NCBI GenBank assembly: GCA_037576215.1
Contig: JBANDB010000017.1
Location: 744,001 to 808,000 of the forward strand
Direction: 5' to 3'
Source of the DNA: Armillaria gallica
Taxonomy: Eukaryota > Basidiomycota > Agaricomycetes > Agaricales > Physalacriaceae
DNA: 64,000 nucleotides
Of this stretch, positions 34,981 through 46,600 are shown in pieces. The notes under the pieces were generated by a model that made no database searches, was not told the origin of the DNA, and was given only the letters and a program-made list of their open reading frames with translations. Position numbers and translations under genes: made by a program. Position 1 is the first letter of the stretch; each line of letters opens with the position of its first letter.

Positions 34981-35400
34981 TAGTGAACTGCGAGAGATAA
35001 TAAACGGAGTATATTCAAAAAAGAACACTCTCTGAACAATCAAGGAGTGTCCAGATCAGTACTAGCGTATTTTGTGGACCATCTAATGATTTCCGATCGA
35101 CGAGGGTACCCCGAAGTGAACGAGACAAACGAACGCAAAATCTCGTTTCATGGCAAATAAACGGCATATCCGTCACTGTAGTACTCGTAGACGTTGCGAC
35201 GACGGTGGCTAAGGAGCGTTGAGCAGGAACAAAATAGAACTGAATCAGATAACGCACCTGCAGATTGCAATGACACGACCGTTATCTCCGATCGATGTAA
35301 AACTTGTTGATCTCTGCACTTTTCGTTAGCGGCTGTCGTATGACTCTGCTGCTGTGCCGTGTCGATTAGCAGGCTTAGGACGGCTTATTCCAGAAATGCA
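34981..35400 (-). pseudogene. Family W, copy C
   Basis: Homologue of 3692-4130 and 18600-19010. The minus frame with SLDGPQNTLVLIW remains open for 80 residues. The upstream exon lacks part of the sequence seen in copy B. Unrecognised. Confidence 0.3.
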
Positions 35401-35439
35401 TGTTCGTGTTTGATGTCGAAAAGCCAGGCAGTAAGGAAG

Positions 35440-37376
35440 ACGGCGTGTGTGAGAGCGAAAAGGGAAATCAGTGAATGATGTAATGGTACCGGCCCGCTAG
35501 CAGCCAGAACTCTTTCCCACGCCTCCTCTACTCCCTAACTGTCTGGCCCAGTTTCACGTCTCCATTCCTGCTCTTCCCCTAATGCCTGTACCAACAAAAT
35601 TACCGGACGCTCTCAAAATCAGTAGGATTCTAGATGACGAGAGAATCGGGGCATATACGTTAGATGTGACAGCCATTTTTTTTTAGCATTATTTCCATGT
35701 ATCGTCGCACTCTACCCCGGTGATTAATTGGGGTGTTTTGGGCTCTGGTTCCCCTCCATTCCGTTTAAAAATACGAGAGACGATTAGGCTAAACCGGGGG
35801 ACCTCGATTTATTGTTCGACGAGTTCCAATATAGGTGAGCAACTATTTCGTGATTATCCCTTCCCACTTCAATTTAACTCTCTCAAGTATATCCGTGACC
35901 TTGTCGAATCCCAACTTTCCCTTCTACATCTCCAGCGAAATGAAATAGCGGGACCGATCCTAAAAATACACCCTCCCAATTCCTCCGCACCGTTGAGCAA
36001 GCACAAGCAGTCGGGACGCGACCTAAATTTTTTACATACCCGCTAAGGTCTTAAATATCGTGGGATCCTAGCCTCATTTCACGGACACGTCATTTCGTGG
36101 ATGAATGCAATGCAAGCCATTACAGATTTGTCATGAGACGTTGGCCTGCGTCGCAGGAAACCCGTTTCTGCCAGGTTCGAGCAAGCGTTTGAGGGCTGCG
36201 AAGCACAGCTACGAAGCGAGGGGGTAACTTGGCTTGGAGTGTACACACAAACTTTCATACAACGAATCTTGGTATGTTTCTTCTGGACAGGAAGACTTCA
36301 GCTAACGAAAATTATTCTAGTTCACAGATACAGCCAACTGATAGAAGACTTCTCTCCACCGCTAATGTTGACAAAGTTTCGTCCTCATCATCTCACCCAT
36401 CAACTACAAACCCCAAATGTTTCTCTACCCTATCCGACGCTCTCCCCTCGTCGAAGACATTTTCCGTCACTCATTAAGTACTCCGCATTCTTATTTCCTG
36501 CCACCGACCTTACACCGTCGAATAAATATTCGATAGCCCTGCTTGTGCAGACGAGGAACATCTTCGGGTCGTGGGACGATTCAAGGACATTCAATCGTTG
36601 AGCGTGAAGGGATGTGGTGGTGGTGCCCCGAATGGCATGAAGATGAGAGTGATAGATATTGAGGGGGAGTAAGAACGAGATTCTTAAGCGGATCAGCGTG
36701 CTGGGTGTTTTCAGGTAGTCCCCTTTTCACTTTCCCTTCGACTTGTGATTTAAGGATCGTTTGCAGAGGAAACTGAAATCCAGGTAGCCGCCGAGAACGT
36801 ACAATAGGCGCGTTGCAAGGGTCGGGAACTAGATAATTATTCGGATGTGGTATCGGCGGGGACGACGAGGAGTGGTAACGAGATATCCGTTTGTTCTCCA
36901 ATGTTTAAGGCATTGTTGATCCAGTCCAAGGTTAATTTCTCTTTTGTTTCATGTCCAATAATTTCGGCTCACTCATGATGGTTTAGATCAGTGGCGCTAT
37001 TCAGGAATACCCAGTTGACACCGTTGTGTCTGTATACAGCTGATGCCGAGCTGATGGATTTGGAAGAAATATCGACGCCACCAGGTTGGTCATTCCACTT
37101 TCCCCTTTATAATCTATATTCAATGTTCTCTTGCAGTTTACAACTAGTAAGGCTATGCGGAGCCTACCAGATGTGCGACCTCCAATGCATTACTGGTGCC
37201 ATCGTGTGGGCGTGCCAAACTGAACGACGACGTCTCACCTGTAAGAAAAGAAAATCGAGTGGTTGGTTCGGCGTAACTGGCGATCAACATAGTTCCCTTT
37301 TCTCTTTGACACCTTAATAAATGTATAGGGATGAATGTTCGATGCAACTACTTTATGGATCAGTATGACATGGGGT
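35440..37376 (+). pseudogene. Protein-kinase-like gene (family K), copy C, lacking the catalytic part
   Basis: It follows copy B from the 5' region through the exon with DAELMDLEEISTPPGWSFHF (near 37035). It keeps the 49-nt intron near 36270 (GTATGT...TTCTAG). Similarity stops at about 37376, just after CAGTATGACATG, before the exons that would encode the kinase core. Stops occur throughout. Confidence 0.5.
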
Positions 37377-38690
37377 GATATATCACTTCCAGTGTTAGAT
37401 GTGACAGCCGACATATACAATCCGTTCGCTAGCGTTGTTTGAATACCTTGGGGTATGAAATCAGAAACTTGGACAAGACAAGCACGGTAAGAATCCGGGC
37501 ACTGCAGCGCGAGGAATGACTAGCCGTTCATCCGCTAGAACGCATATCCAGAAAAGTAGCTAAGACCTTTCGACCAGCGACAAGCAACGAATTTGTCTTA
37601 CGCCACAGACCACTGGGCACATCAGTTGGCTGAGTACCAACCATAGAGCCTATATACTACCAAGGCAGCGGGAATTTTAGTATTACTTCCCCGCTTGTAT
37701 TCTCTTCGATGTTCTTATCCCTCGAGCTCTAGCCCAGTTCCGCGTCTCCTTGATCTTCTCATGGAGTAGGATTTACGGGAGTGAAGACAAATCATGCGTT
37801 GATACGCATTTCTCATGCATACGTCTGCAGGATTTGGGCGGAATATAAGCGGAGGGTATGTCCACCTTTGACGAAAAGAAAAGCGAACACCGTCACAGTA
37901 CAGTTGCCGGGGCTTGGACGTCAATGGGATGATCGCAGATATTTGGCGAGAATGGGTTCCGCCCACTACCGGTCCAGCTGAGCACGAAAGAGATGTATGG
38001 AACAAGCGGAAAGAGGTTTTTGAAGCCAACGGTGTTAGGTAGTTTGAAGAGATAGGTGAATGCGCTTTCCTCCGAGTCCCTTGTAAGGTCGATGAAGCAG
38101 GTGATTACGGGTAAGTCGGGGATGGTAGATAATGGATTTCGCATGGCTAGGTAATCTATGAATGCGAGGTTGATGATGTATATATTTCGAGAAGCGATAG
38201 GGGCGTAGACGGCTTTCCATGCTGGGTGAATCTAGGGGCAAGTAGTCATCAAGGTTGTTCGGATCGAGGACGGCATTTCAGAGTGCCTCCTTAAGTACAG
38301 TGGGAGGGGAGCCTGAGAATGTGGTGACGTCAACAGCGCGTTTCTTCTCGTTCTCTCATCATCCTCGACTGGCCGGCGCAACTTTCTCCAACATTTACAC
38401 GCGAGTGACCCAACAAGAAATATCAAAAAGGAATTGCGGCAGATCGACTCGAGCATTCTGCTTAAGACACGCTCAATCGTCTTACGAACAGCTTGGCATC
38501 AAACTCAAGTGAGCTAGTACTCACTGGCCTTTACGCTTATTCACATATCTACCCAGTATCCTGCTCTGATCTATGCAATTACCAGCCTCACCCTCAATAT
38601 AGAGGACCAGGATTAAGCGAGCGAGATACGGGCTCTTTTCGCGTTAAAGGACGGTTTGATCGATGAGTGGATTTTTGGTGAGGCATTCAC
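37377..38690 (-). other. Single-copy stretch with a partial minus-strand coding region
   Basis: From about 38240 to 37890 on minus a frame reads AWKAVYAPIASRNIYIINLA and LFKLPNTVGFKNLFPL. A frame change follows, then RFSFRQRWTYPPLIFRPNP. The composition is that of a real protein, partly hydrophobic, but I do not recognise the family. The part from 38170 to 38450 is shared with 22100-22340. Confidence 0.35.
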
Positions 38691-39021
38691 TGTTCAATCA
38701 ATTCGTGCTAAAATACCTTCTCCTCCCCCAGGCCCTATCTTTCTCCTTGCGACAGCACCCTCACGAATAGGTATGGCCGGTACCAAGATTTCTGAGGCGA
38801 TTTTCGGACCGAGTGAAGGCACAGGGACTTTGGAGAAAGGCCACCTAACAAGAGCTGTTCATGACCAGCCGTTCCTGTTGTGCGTGATTTCACGTGCTTT
38901 GCCCAGGAATGGATGTCGCCTATTGTACCGAGCTATCGATGAAGACCCCGAGGAGGACCATTATGGAATAGGCGTGTTCGGCGACAATGGTACGGGGCGT
39001 ATATCTTGTCTTCTAGCATGA
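38656..39021 (+). pseudogene. Upstream exon of the LRR/F-box-like gene, extra copy
   Basis: One clean frame of 121 residues carries the sequence that is split in the copies at 8330 and 59890 (PGPIFLLATAPSRIGMAG, LCVISRALPRNGCRLLY, AIDEDPEEDHYG). The leucine-rich part that should follow is missing and unrelated sequence takes its place. Confidence 0.45.
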
Positions 39022-39129
39022 GAGGTACGTGTTTCGCACTCGGTGATCGTCTTCAGAAGCTGATATCTCACTCGACTCGGAGAGAAGAACAGCACGTAGT
39101 TTTCCCAGGTATGTCGTTGACACCCTGCC

Positions 39130-39225
39130 TAGACTCGAACCAGTCCCCGGCGTCGTTTGATGACAATCCGCTTTTCAGACTTGATCGACTGTCATCAAGT
39201 AGCGGATTGGACTGGCTCGAGTCTA
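39130..39225. mobile_element. 96-bp foldback element with 9-bp target duplication
   Basis: The outer arms TAGACTCGAACCAGTCC and GGACTGGCTCGAGTCTA pair with one mismatch. A nested pair TTGATGACA / TGTCATCAA (39157-39165, 39190-39198) extends the fold. CACCCTGCC stands on both sides (39121-39129 and 39226-39234) as a 9-bp direct repeat, as expected for target duplication by Mutator-like elements. No frame. Confidence 0.75.
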
Positions 39226-39239
39226 CACCCTGCCCATGT

Positions 39240-40480
39240 ATCCTTTGTTAACCGTTTTTTCAGCCAATGAACCCCATTTTGCGAGGTGGACGCCAGCCAT
39301 GTCCGTGGTACGTTACTTCGCCTTCCTTCCATCGACAATAGTACATGATCTTTTGAATACAACGGTGTTCTCGCGTTCTCGTGTCTTCAATCATTTTCCC
39401 TATGTCTTATCCTCCAGTGTCTGCCTCAGGGCTCAAGCAACGAGATCTGCATGGTATTCTCATTTTTACTGACGGGGCCATGAAGATGGCACGGAGGACG
39501 AGTTTGGAGGGAAGAAAGGCGTGTCTTTTTCTGTGGAGCCGTTGACTTTGGTGGCTGACATCAGGGTGACAGGTGTATGCTCCTTCAGCCGATTCCGTTA
39601 AATACCTTTGAGGAGGGTGACTCGAACTTTGTGCCGACACCCCGTATGGAGCTGGCCGCCGCAGAACAGTTTAGAGGCTGGATCGGAGAATCATCGGTTT
39701 GAATTTGCCATGGCTCATTGCGACTCAGTGAGGCGGTAGCAAGCATTTCGATGTTGTGGTCGCTCGAGGAAGAACTCTCGCATTTACGCTTTCGGATGGT
39801 AGTCAATGGAATGTGGCGCGACGGTAGAGATTTTGGCGTTCACGCTGTATCAGCAAAACAACACATCGCCCAACACAGAAAATGAAAAAATAGGAGATAC
39901 CTGTGATGCACTGGCACGGATATGCCAACGATGCCCGCAGCTCTTTCAATTCCTCCTGGACGTGTTCCGGGGCAGTAGCAAGGGCAGTCTTTTCGCCTTC
40001 GAGCGTGCTCATCAGTGCAGCTATCGAGCATTTCGATGCTGTGGTCGCTCGACTGTTTTTCAGGTGGGCTGGGATCGCAACTGGAGGAGGAACTTGCGTG
40101 GGTATGATTTCAAGGTATGTCATCGGACCTGCATCAACGTCTTTTGCTAATCACGCTACGCACAGGATTGTTGAGACCATTGATGGCACTCATGGTTTGA
40201 CAGCAAGGTATATGGCATCAACTCCGTCCTTTTCTGATCTCGTATACTGCTGCTTCGTATCGTTATGTAATTGACTCTTTGCGGAGAAGGATAGCACTAC
40301 AAAGTACGTTGCCAAGTCCTCACGTTGACATGTCGGACTAACCGTTCCTTCAGTCTATGAACTTTGATTCGCGGGGCGGGCGCCATCCATATCCGTGGTA
40401 CTTTCAATTCGCCTTCCCTTTTCCCCTGATATCAGTTTAGGATCTATAAACACCGCGGTACTACTTGTTCCATCAATCGT
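39240..40480 (+). other. R segment, copy 2, interrupted by a family Y fragment
   Basis: Homologous to 28100-28840 (GTEDEFGGKKGVSFS, LTLVADIRVTGVCSFS). It is interrupted at 39768-40027 by an inserted piece of family Y and then resumes from GCATTTCGATGCTGTGG. The later part carries RIVETIDGTHGL, followed by a PSFSDLVY stretch. Unrecognised family, broken frames. Confidence 0.35.
39768..40027 (-). pseudogene. Inserted internal fragment of family Y
   Basis: About 260 bp covering the helical exon, the whole intron and the start of the last exon of family Y. It is flanked on both sides by a 25-bp direct repeat (39743-39767 and 40028-40052, GCATTTCGATG-T/C-TGTGGTCGCTCGA) that occurs once in the uninterrupted R copy at 28470. 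The intron is present, so it was copied as DNA. Confidence 0.7.
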
Positions 40481-41050
40481 TTCTGAGGGGAAAAAGCTAA
40501 CCTTCACGATGCAGAAGGCCCTACTCGACGCTGTCCCCATCCGTCTTGACGACCGTCGCGACTGAGGAACTAACCCGACATGCAAGTCCTGGGTGCCAGG
40601 ATGTACAAGCGATGTACGATATGAAGTTATGTCTCGGGAGGAATTTTAAATGAACTTTGCTTATGGTATGTCCTTTTTCTCTGCTCTGTCTTCGTGCTGA
40701 CGTTCCGTCATTCCAGCGCGTCGTGATATGTCCCTAGAATTCTGAGTTCTAGGTTTCTCGTTGCGACGACATCTTAATCAGAGACTATGGCTGGCCACTG
40801 CACGAACGGAAAGGGCCCCTTCTCATTCACGCGGTGGTGCACACCTTCAGAACGAGGATATTACGATTGTACAAGGTTTGACTATTCGTAGTCTGGCGGG
40901 CTTTCCTCCTGGAACTGCAAGCATTTCTTCAGAATTCTAAACGGGATTTTTATTTCACTTCATACTTTCTAGTCTATGTACTCTAGTCGTATCATTATTC
41001 AATATAATTCTCTCGCATTGCGGTTCCATGTCCCTGATGGGAGTGTCCTC
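40481..41050. other. Spacer without recognised content
   Basis: No frame longer than about 75 residues and no match to another part of the window was found. The last 100 bases may hold the promoter of family X copy 1. Confidence 0.3.
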
Positions 41051-41059
41051 AGATGACAA

Positions 41060-42436
41060 GGATAAGCCCTGACTGAAAAAGGAGACGCTCGACTTGATGG
41101 ATGGTGACGTCGAGGTCCTTTAGGCCCGGCGTGTGGTGGAACAAGGTCAGAGTTCCCACGTTGCTCACCGTTCTTCGTCTCTTACCATCATCACCTTTGA
41201 TGGCGACGCGACTTTCCCCAACACACATATCCTTAACAAACATCGCAAGGAAATCCAACTCCAGCATTCTACTAAGGACGCGCTCAATTGTAACGAACAG
41301 GACTAGACACCTCGTCAGGGTCCTTGGATTCAGCGACTTGCAAGAGGCACTGTTTGTGGTCGACAACGATGAGAATGGTATGAAGTACAGGGATGCATGG
41401 ACTGTAAAGGGCGCTCGATGGACGAAGGGACCATCGACAGATCCAGCTGGACGATTTCGTAGAGGAGAGAAATTGGCACCAAGTGAAGAAAAGGTGCGTT
41501 TTATCTGATACGCTAGTTATAGTCGGAACAAATGTTTCTTATAAGGACCCTCCAGTATCCCCTTCACCACCAAGACATCTACAGCTAACGATACCATGAT
41601 CTCCGCAAGGAACTACACGAAGCTGCGATATCCAAACGAGACTACAACAAATTGCGCGAATTCGGGGCCTTTCTGTTTGATACAGAATCCGAGGCAAAGC
41701 CCAAATGGAGGCGGAAAAGGACAGCGAGTTTCGATTACACGATTGGCTGACAATAGGAAGATGTTGGAGGTGATAGGGCTGGTGAGGGTGAGCATATTTT
41801 TAGTCCGTGTGGGCATTTTTACTCATCCTGTCGCAGTTTCGTACCTATACAACGAGGACAAGACTCTGTACAAGCCAGCGAAGGAGAGTCAAACCAATGC
41901 TGCGCCTGTTGGTTGCATTCACCGTGGGACGGTTTTTACACCAAATTCTTCCAAGCGACTTGGAACTCCGAGCTCGTTACCGTCGCTTCAATCAGCTTCT
42001 CCTATTAGAACGTTGAATGTAGCGAGCCCTTCAAAGACCATGATTCGATCGCCACCCGGGTGAGTCTTATGAACCCATGTATGGTTTCAGCAATACTCAC
42101 TGGTCTCTTAGGCTAACAGCTCCAATCTTGGCCCAGATGCATCAGACACGGAATAGGACCATCGGTATTCTAGGCAAAGGAGCCCTCGCTCGCGCTCAAT
42201 ACCCAGAGCAACGCACAACGATGCGACTGGAATTTCCATATACACGGGACAGTACGGTACCAGTTCCATTGTCACTAACGAAACCGAAGTTCGCCATGTC
42301 AGCCAGCCCTCCCTCTGCACCCGTCGCTCGAACATCCATTCTCGTCCTTCCCCTTCCTCAGCAATCCGTTGTCTGTACCTCGTGTCTTGATAGGTATCTC
42401 GACGAACCGCCAAAATATCGTGCCAAATTTGCATGA
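41060..42436 (+). CDS. Family X hypothetical protein, copy 1 (multi-exon, uncertain)
   Basis: The most complete copy of an unrecognised family. Exon sequence begins near 41140 with SSSLTIITFDGDATFPN. Then, after a frame change, it reads FSDLQEALFVVDNDENG and VKGARWTKGPST, up to EEK and a donor (GTGCGT). The next exon contains HDLRKELHEAAISKRDYN and GAFLFDTESEAKPKWRRK. An exon starting after a GTGAGG...GCAG intron reads YNEDKTLYKPAKESQTN to TMIRSPPG, then a 50-nt intron (GTGAGTC...CTTAG). The last part runs LTAPILAQMHQTRNRT to PPKYRAKFA and a stop at 42436. At least one frameshift (near 41305) lies in the first exon. No domain was recognised. Confidence 0.4.
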
Positions 42437-43170
42437 AGACAACGCTACGCATTCAGGCAAGCGAGATGCAGGGATGGCATCGGGTCTGGGCAGTAGGATG
42501 ATTCAAACGATCTGTGGCCGCTGCACTCGATTGTGCAACCACGGGTACGAGACGTGTTTGGATATGGAACAATTCCGCTTTTCGTATTGAAGGTGAGTTT
42601 ATCGATGGTTACCTTCTCTGTAGTTAACACACTTTTCCATAGATCATCCTCCCACCAACGTTTGGCCCTTCCGTCCTCTTATACCTTCTCCGGACTATTT
42701 CTCCAGCCACGTCTTCCTTTCCTACAACGACGCCTGCCTCCAGCCTCGGGTTCAATCAATGAGACCAATATCAGATGATGTATCGCATTCTTCTGTGGCC
42801 TGTTGTAGTGGAGAACCAGAGAGGGAAGGCTCAGAATGACGAGTTTTTGGTATCGACTTTCCAGGCGAGTTGCGCTTTTCTTCGTAAGATCTGCAGCTAA
42901 TGTGACCCCTTCCTAAAGTTCATCTCCTGTGTGCCGTTTCCTTTCTATGGATATTTCCAGGACACTTCTCGCTAATGCCATGGTCCGCCTCCCGCCGCGG
43001 ACCTCGAAATGGCAGGATGGAATGGTGACGCTGGTATACCGTGAAGTTACAGACCGGGTTGTGATAGGGGCAGACTGATCGTCGTACTCCTTGATCACGC
43101 TGCACCTCATCTACTCCCATGCATCACACCGATACAAAACCGTTGCGACTCTTCTACATATGACAGCACT
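42437..43170. other. Single-copy stretch after family X copy 1
   Basis: Possible further coding sequence (a frame with TSCLDMEQFRF-like and, after a 50-nt intron-like GTGAGT...CATAG near 42592, LPPTFGPSVLLYLLRT) without recognised family. A minus frame with TTRSVTSRYTSVTIPS near 43000 is equally unconvincing. Confidence 0.25.
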
Positions 43171-43480
43171 ATCCTCGCTCGTGTCACATCTATTGACTGA
43201 GGCTAAAGTGAAATGCATGCACCAAAGCAATTGTTGAGACGCGTGCGGGGAGCGAAGGATCTGCGGAAAGGTGGGCGTGCGAAGAGACGCCGAGTGCGAG
43301 CTGCTGGGGAGGAGTGGCGCGGAGGGAGATCTCGACTTTACGGATGGCGACGTGGATGGCCTCGATTCATCAATCACTTGTTTGGTATGTCATAGTATAA
43401 TATCTGTTGACTGAGGCTAACAGTGATATACAGGCAGCGGACCGAGTGTTCAGACGACGGGTGCGGGGAGTAATTATTAG
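43171..43480 (+). repeat. S repeat, copy 3
   Basis: Same structure as 12554-12995. TGACTGAGGCTAAAG and the basic stretch come first, then DLDFTDGDVDGLDSS and the GTATGT...CAG segment of 49 nt, with the second block cut short. Confidence 0.6.
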
Positions 43481-44030
43481 TATTCGGCACCGCAACTGCG
43501 AGCCGCGGACATATCCACCAGTCCAAATCTTACATTTCCATCGCCTTCGCGGTTGTCAGGCATCGAGTGGGTCTTGAAGACAGAAGAAAGACGAGTACAC
43601 GCGGGGATGCATCTTATCGGGATGGTCATATGCCAAAGCGGCGAACACTTATCCATACCACGTCTTTTACTTTTATTACGCACACGGACCACGATGAGAT
43701 TACCTGTAACTAGCTTGCAGAAAATCTAGCGGCTGTTTTTGCTACGCGACATGTGACGTGATAGACCGTGGTCGTGTTGGGCCTGGCCTGGCCTGTCGTG
43801 TTACAGTCACTTTGCAGAGTCGGATTCTGCAAACCCTGCAAACACCCACCACGCGCCGTCCGGTTCTGCAAACTACAACTACGCGCCATTCCTCCAAATT
43901 CTGCGCTGCCCACACGTAACACCACGCGCAAGCCGTTGTGGAGGAGAGACTGACCAGAGTAGAAGCTGTAGATGTCCGCAATTAGCGCTTCAGCAGAGAT
44001 AGTCATTTCAAGACGAGAGGAAGACTTGAC
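43481..44030. other. Spacer with clustered TTTGCAGA motifs
   Basis: Around 43805-43880 the octamer TTTGCAGA or its complement occurs four times within 75 bases, twice as a palindrome (TTTGCAGAGTCGGATTCTGCAAA). A GGCCTGGCCTGGCCT run precedes it. A minus frame of 71 residues (43477-43692) and one of 98 residues have no recognised family. Confidence 0.4.
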
Positions 44031-45350
44031 TGTGACGGGAGCATAGTGGCAAGGAACTTGAATTCGTCATTGGCGTCAGCGTGGTGGTGGTACAAAGTCA
44101 AGGTTTTTTGTGATCGTTAGCTCCCACGTCGCTCACTTTTCTTCGACTCTTACCATCATCACCCTCGACGGCGGCACCACTTTCTCTAACGCGCACATCT
44201 GCAAGGTCTGGCACTGGTACGACCGACTCAAGCCTTCTGTTGAGGACGCGCTTAGAACAGCCTTGGATTTAGTGACGAAGCACAGGGAAGCTTTGACTCG
44301 ATTTAGGGGAGAAACCGACTCTGAGAGAAGAAAAGGTATGTTATCTTTGCCATCTGGTAACGATAGCCAGAATAAATATTTCTCATAGAGTCCCCTTCTC
44401 CACGAAGACGTCTACGAAGTTACAATATGATGAACTCTTGGGCAAGAAAATGCGATATAAAAACGAATGGCGCGACTTCGAGGCCTTTCAGTTTAATTCA
44501 GTCACCGTATCTACCTGAGGCAGAGCCTAAAAAGGGGGGCCGAAAGGGACAACGAGTTCCGACTACGCGATGAGACGCTGCTCTGCGGTGAGTAGATATT
44601 CAGTCCGTGTGAGTACCTTCGCTGATTCTCAGTCAGCTTCGTACCCATATGGACAATCAAACGAACGCCGATACCCACGTATGCGCGACATCGACACAAT
44701 CACCTGCCCGATCCTTCCGAGCGACTGTAACTCCAAACTTGGCACCACTTCTAGCTGATCCTTCGAGGACCACGACCCCGTCGCCCATCGCGGGTCTTAC
44801 GGACCAGTTTATCGCTTCAACCATGCTTACCGATCCCAAGTCTAATGGGTACCAACTCCATCAACACGGAAGAGGACCCTTCTGGTATTGTTTGTCTCGC
44901 GCCTCTCTTCCTGTCATCTCTGACGGGTCGTTCTATACTAGCCCCCATTGTCCTCACTGCCTATGCGGGTCTCATCCTAGACCTGGGCATCAAGCAACTC
45001 GGTTACTTGAGCGACTTTGCGAGATTTTCGATTCTATGATGGGATGGCGGTAGTGTCGTATACTACCGTGATTTGGTACTTGCGTCTGTCATTGGACTCT
45101 TCTCCGGTTGCTGGGATGACGAGTAAATTGATCCGTACAGTTGTGTCAAATAGATCAATGAATATATTTCCATTTGTAACAAGTGAAGGGAGGTGTCAGG
45201 ACCTCGAGAGCGTGCTTGAAGAAGGCTGTTCTGTGAGAAATGGACTGCCCTCGCGCCTTGGGGCTTGCCTAGGACGACTATTCGTGATACTGGGACCCTA
45301 CCGTCACTCCGTGGTCTCTGGGCGTGTCTGAGTCCGCGCGTGCTGGAAGC
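44031..45350 (+). pseudogene. Family X, copy 2
   Basis: The first exon frame (44110-44330) reads SSTLTIITLDGGTTFSN and ALDLVTKHREALTRFRG, ends in ERRK and has a 54-nt intron (GTATGT...CTCATAG). The next exon has LQYDELLGKKMRYKNEW. Later exons are in conflicting frames (a frame at 44649 with RATVTPNLAPLLAD; another at 44845 with SINTEEDPSGIVCLAP and LILDLGIKQLGYLSDF). It probably no longer encodes one protein. Confidence 0.4.
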
Positions 45351-45394
45351 TCGATAAAATCTGCCAGGAAGGACGACTCTCACCCGACTCTACA

Positions 45395-45712
45395 GATCAA
45401 TCAGCGTCAACAGCAGGGTCTCGTAGGATAACCATCGACATACCTGGAGCCATCGAGTAAGAACTCAGCTTTGGGATAGTAATCGATGGAATGGGGTGCG
45501 ACGGTAGAGACTTTGGCGTTCACGCTGTATCGGCAAAATAACACATCGTCCAACACAGAAAATGAGGAATTGAATAGCATATCTGCGCCAGCACATCACA
45601 GGTATATCCTATTATTCCTGGTTGTGTTCTGGGGCAGTAGCAATCGTAGTATTTTCGCCTTCGTAAGATTATTTTTCTGCTTCGACTAGCTGGTCATAGT
45701 AGCCATAGGTGG
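45395..45712 (-). pseudogene. Family Y fragment at a module junction
   Basis: Contains the Ser-rich last block and the intron of family Y plus a remnant of the helical exon, directly between family X copy 2 and the duplicated segment starting at 45715. Frames are broken. Confidence 0.55.
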
Positions 45713-46600
45713 GTTTCCTCCAATGATGTCGAAAGTGTCTGAGTTTGTTTCAGCTGAGAATGTACGTGGGGTATGCTTCAGTCAGTAAGCAAGCGTCTGG
45801 CGCGAGGAATGAATCTGGCATTGATAACCCCGAGGCAACAATTACTAAACGAGGAGAGACAAAAACACTGCAGGACAAGAATTGGTGAGAAATCATCGAA
45901 TCAAGGCAATATGAAACAAAGACTCACAAATTAACAAGTCGCTGCGACAGCAGCTACTCCTTCGCCGCACTTTGAAACGCCACACCTCAAGCTCGCTCAC
46001 CAGCCACTCGACCCCTTGAGCGCACCAGACTTCATTCTCCTCTTGAAAGGTTGTCTTTGCAGGTTCTATAGCCATTGTCGTGGTCATAGCAAAATCAGCA
46101 TGCCATCAACGGATTCCTTCGCAGCAGGATATGGCCGTAAACTCCTAGTGCTTGTTGGCGTCAATGAAGTGGGTAATCCAGAGTAGCGTCGTTGTCCTGC
46201 TCCTGAGAAGATGTATGGTGAGCTTCCGTGGTACATGCATTCTGAGGGTAAAATACTGTGCCCAAAGGTTTTCAGCTAGCGGTTCATCAGCTTGATGTCC
46301 TCAGAAATACAGCTCCGGGTAGTAAAAGCAGAATATTCGAGCGACGCTAGGATATAGGACGGCGGACGGGGAGGTGCATGCTGAGAAGAAGGGTAAGGTC
46401 GCGTTCGGGATGGTGGTTGCAATTGAGATCGGATTTGACATGTCGCATAGACGCGTCGGCCCGACCACCCGATTGTGGGCTCTTTTGCTTCCTACCACCA
46501 TCATGGACGCGACTACTCCATTTTTCTGGGAATGCTCTCATCCGTTTACCCTTTTACTTTGATGACAAACCAATATCTCTGTATATGACCCACATCTATC
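45713..46600. repeat. Segmental duplication, third copy (proximal part)
   Basis: Matches 10390-11330 and 61965-62895 almost throughout. It begins abruptly in GGGTTTCCTCCAATGATG, so the LRR gene and the first half of the duplication were left out or lost. Confidence 0.8.
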
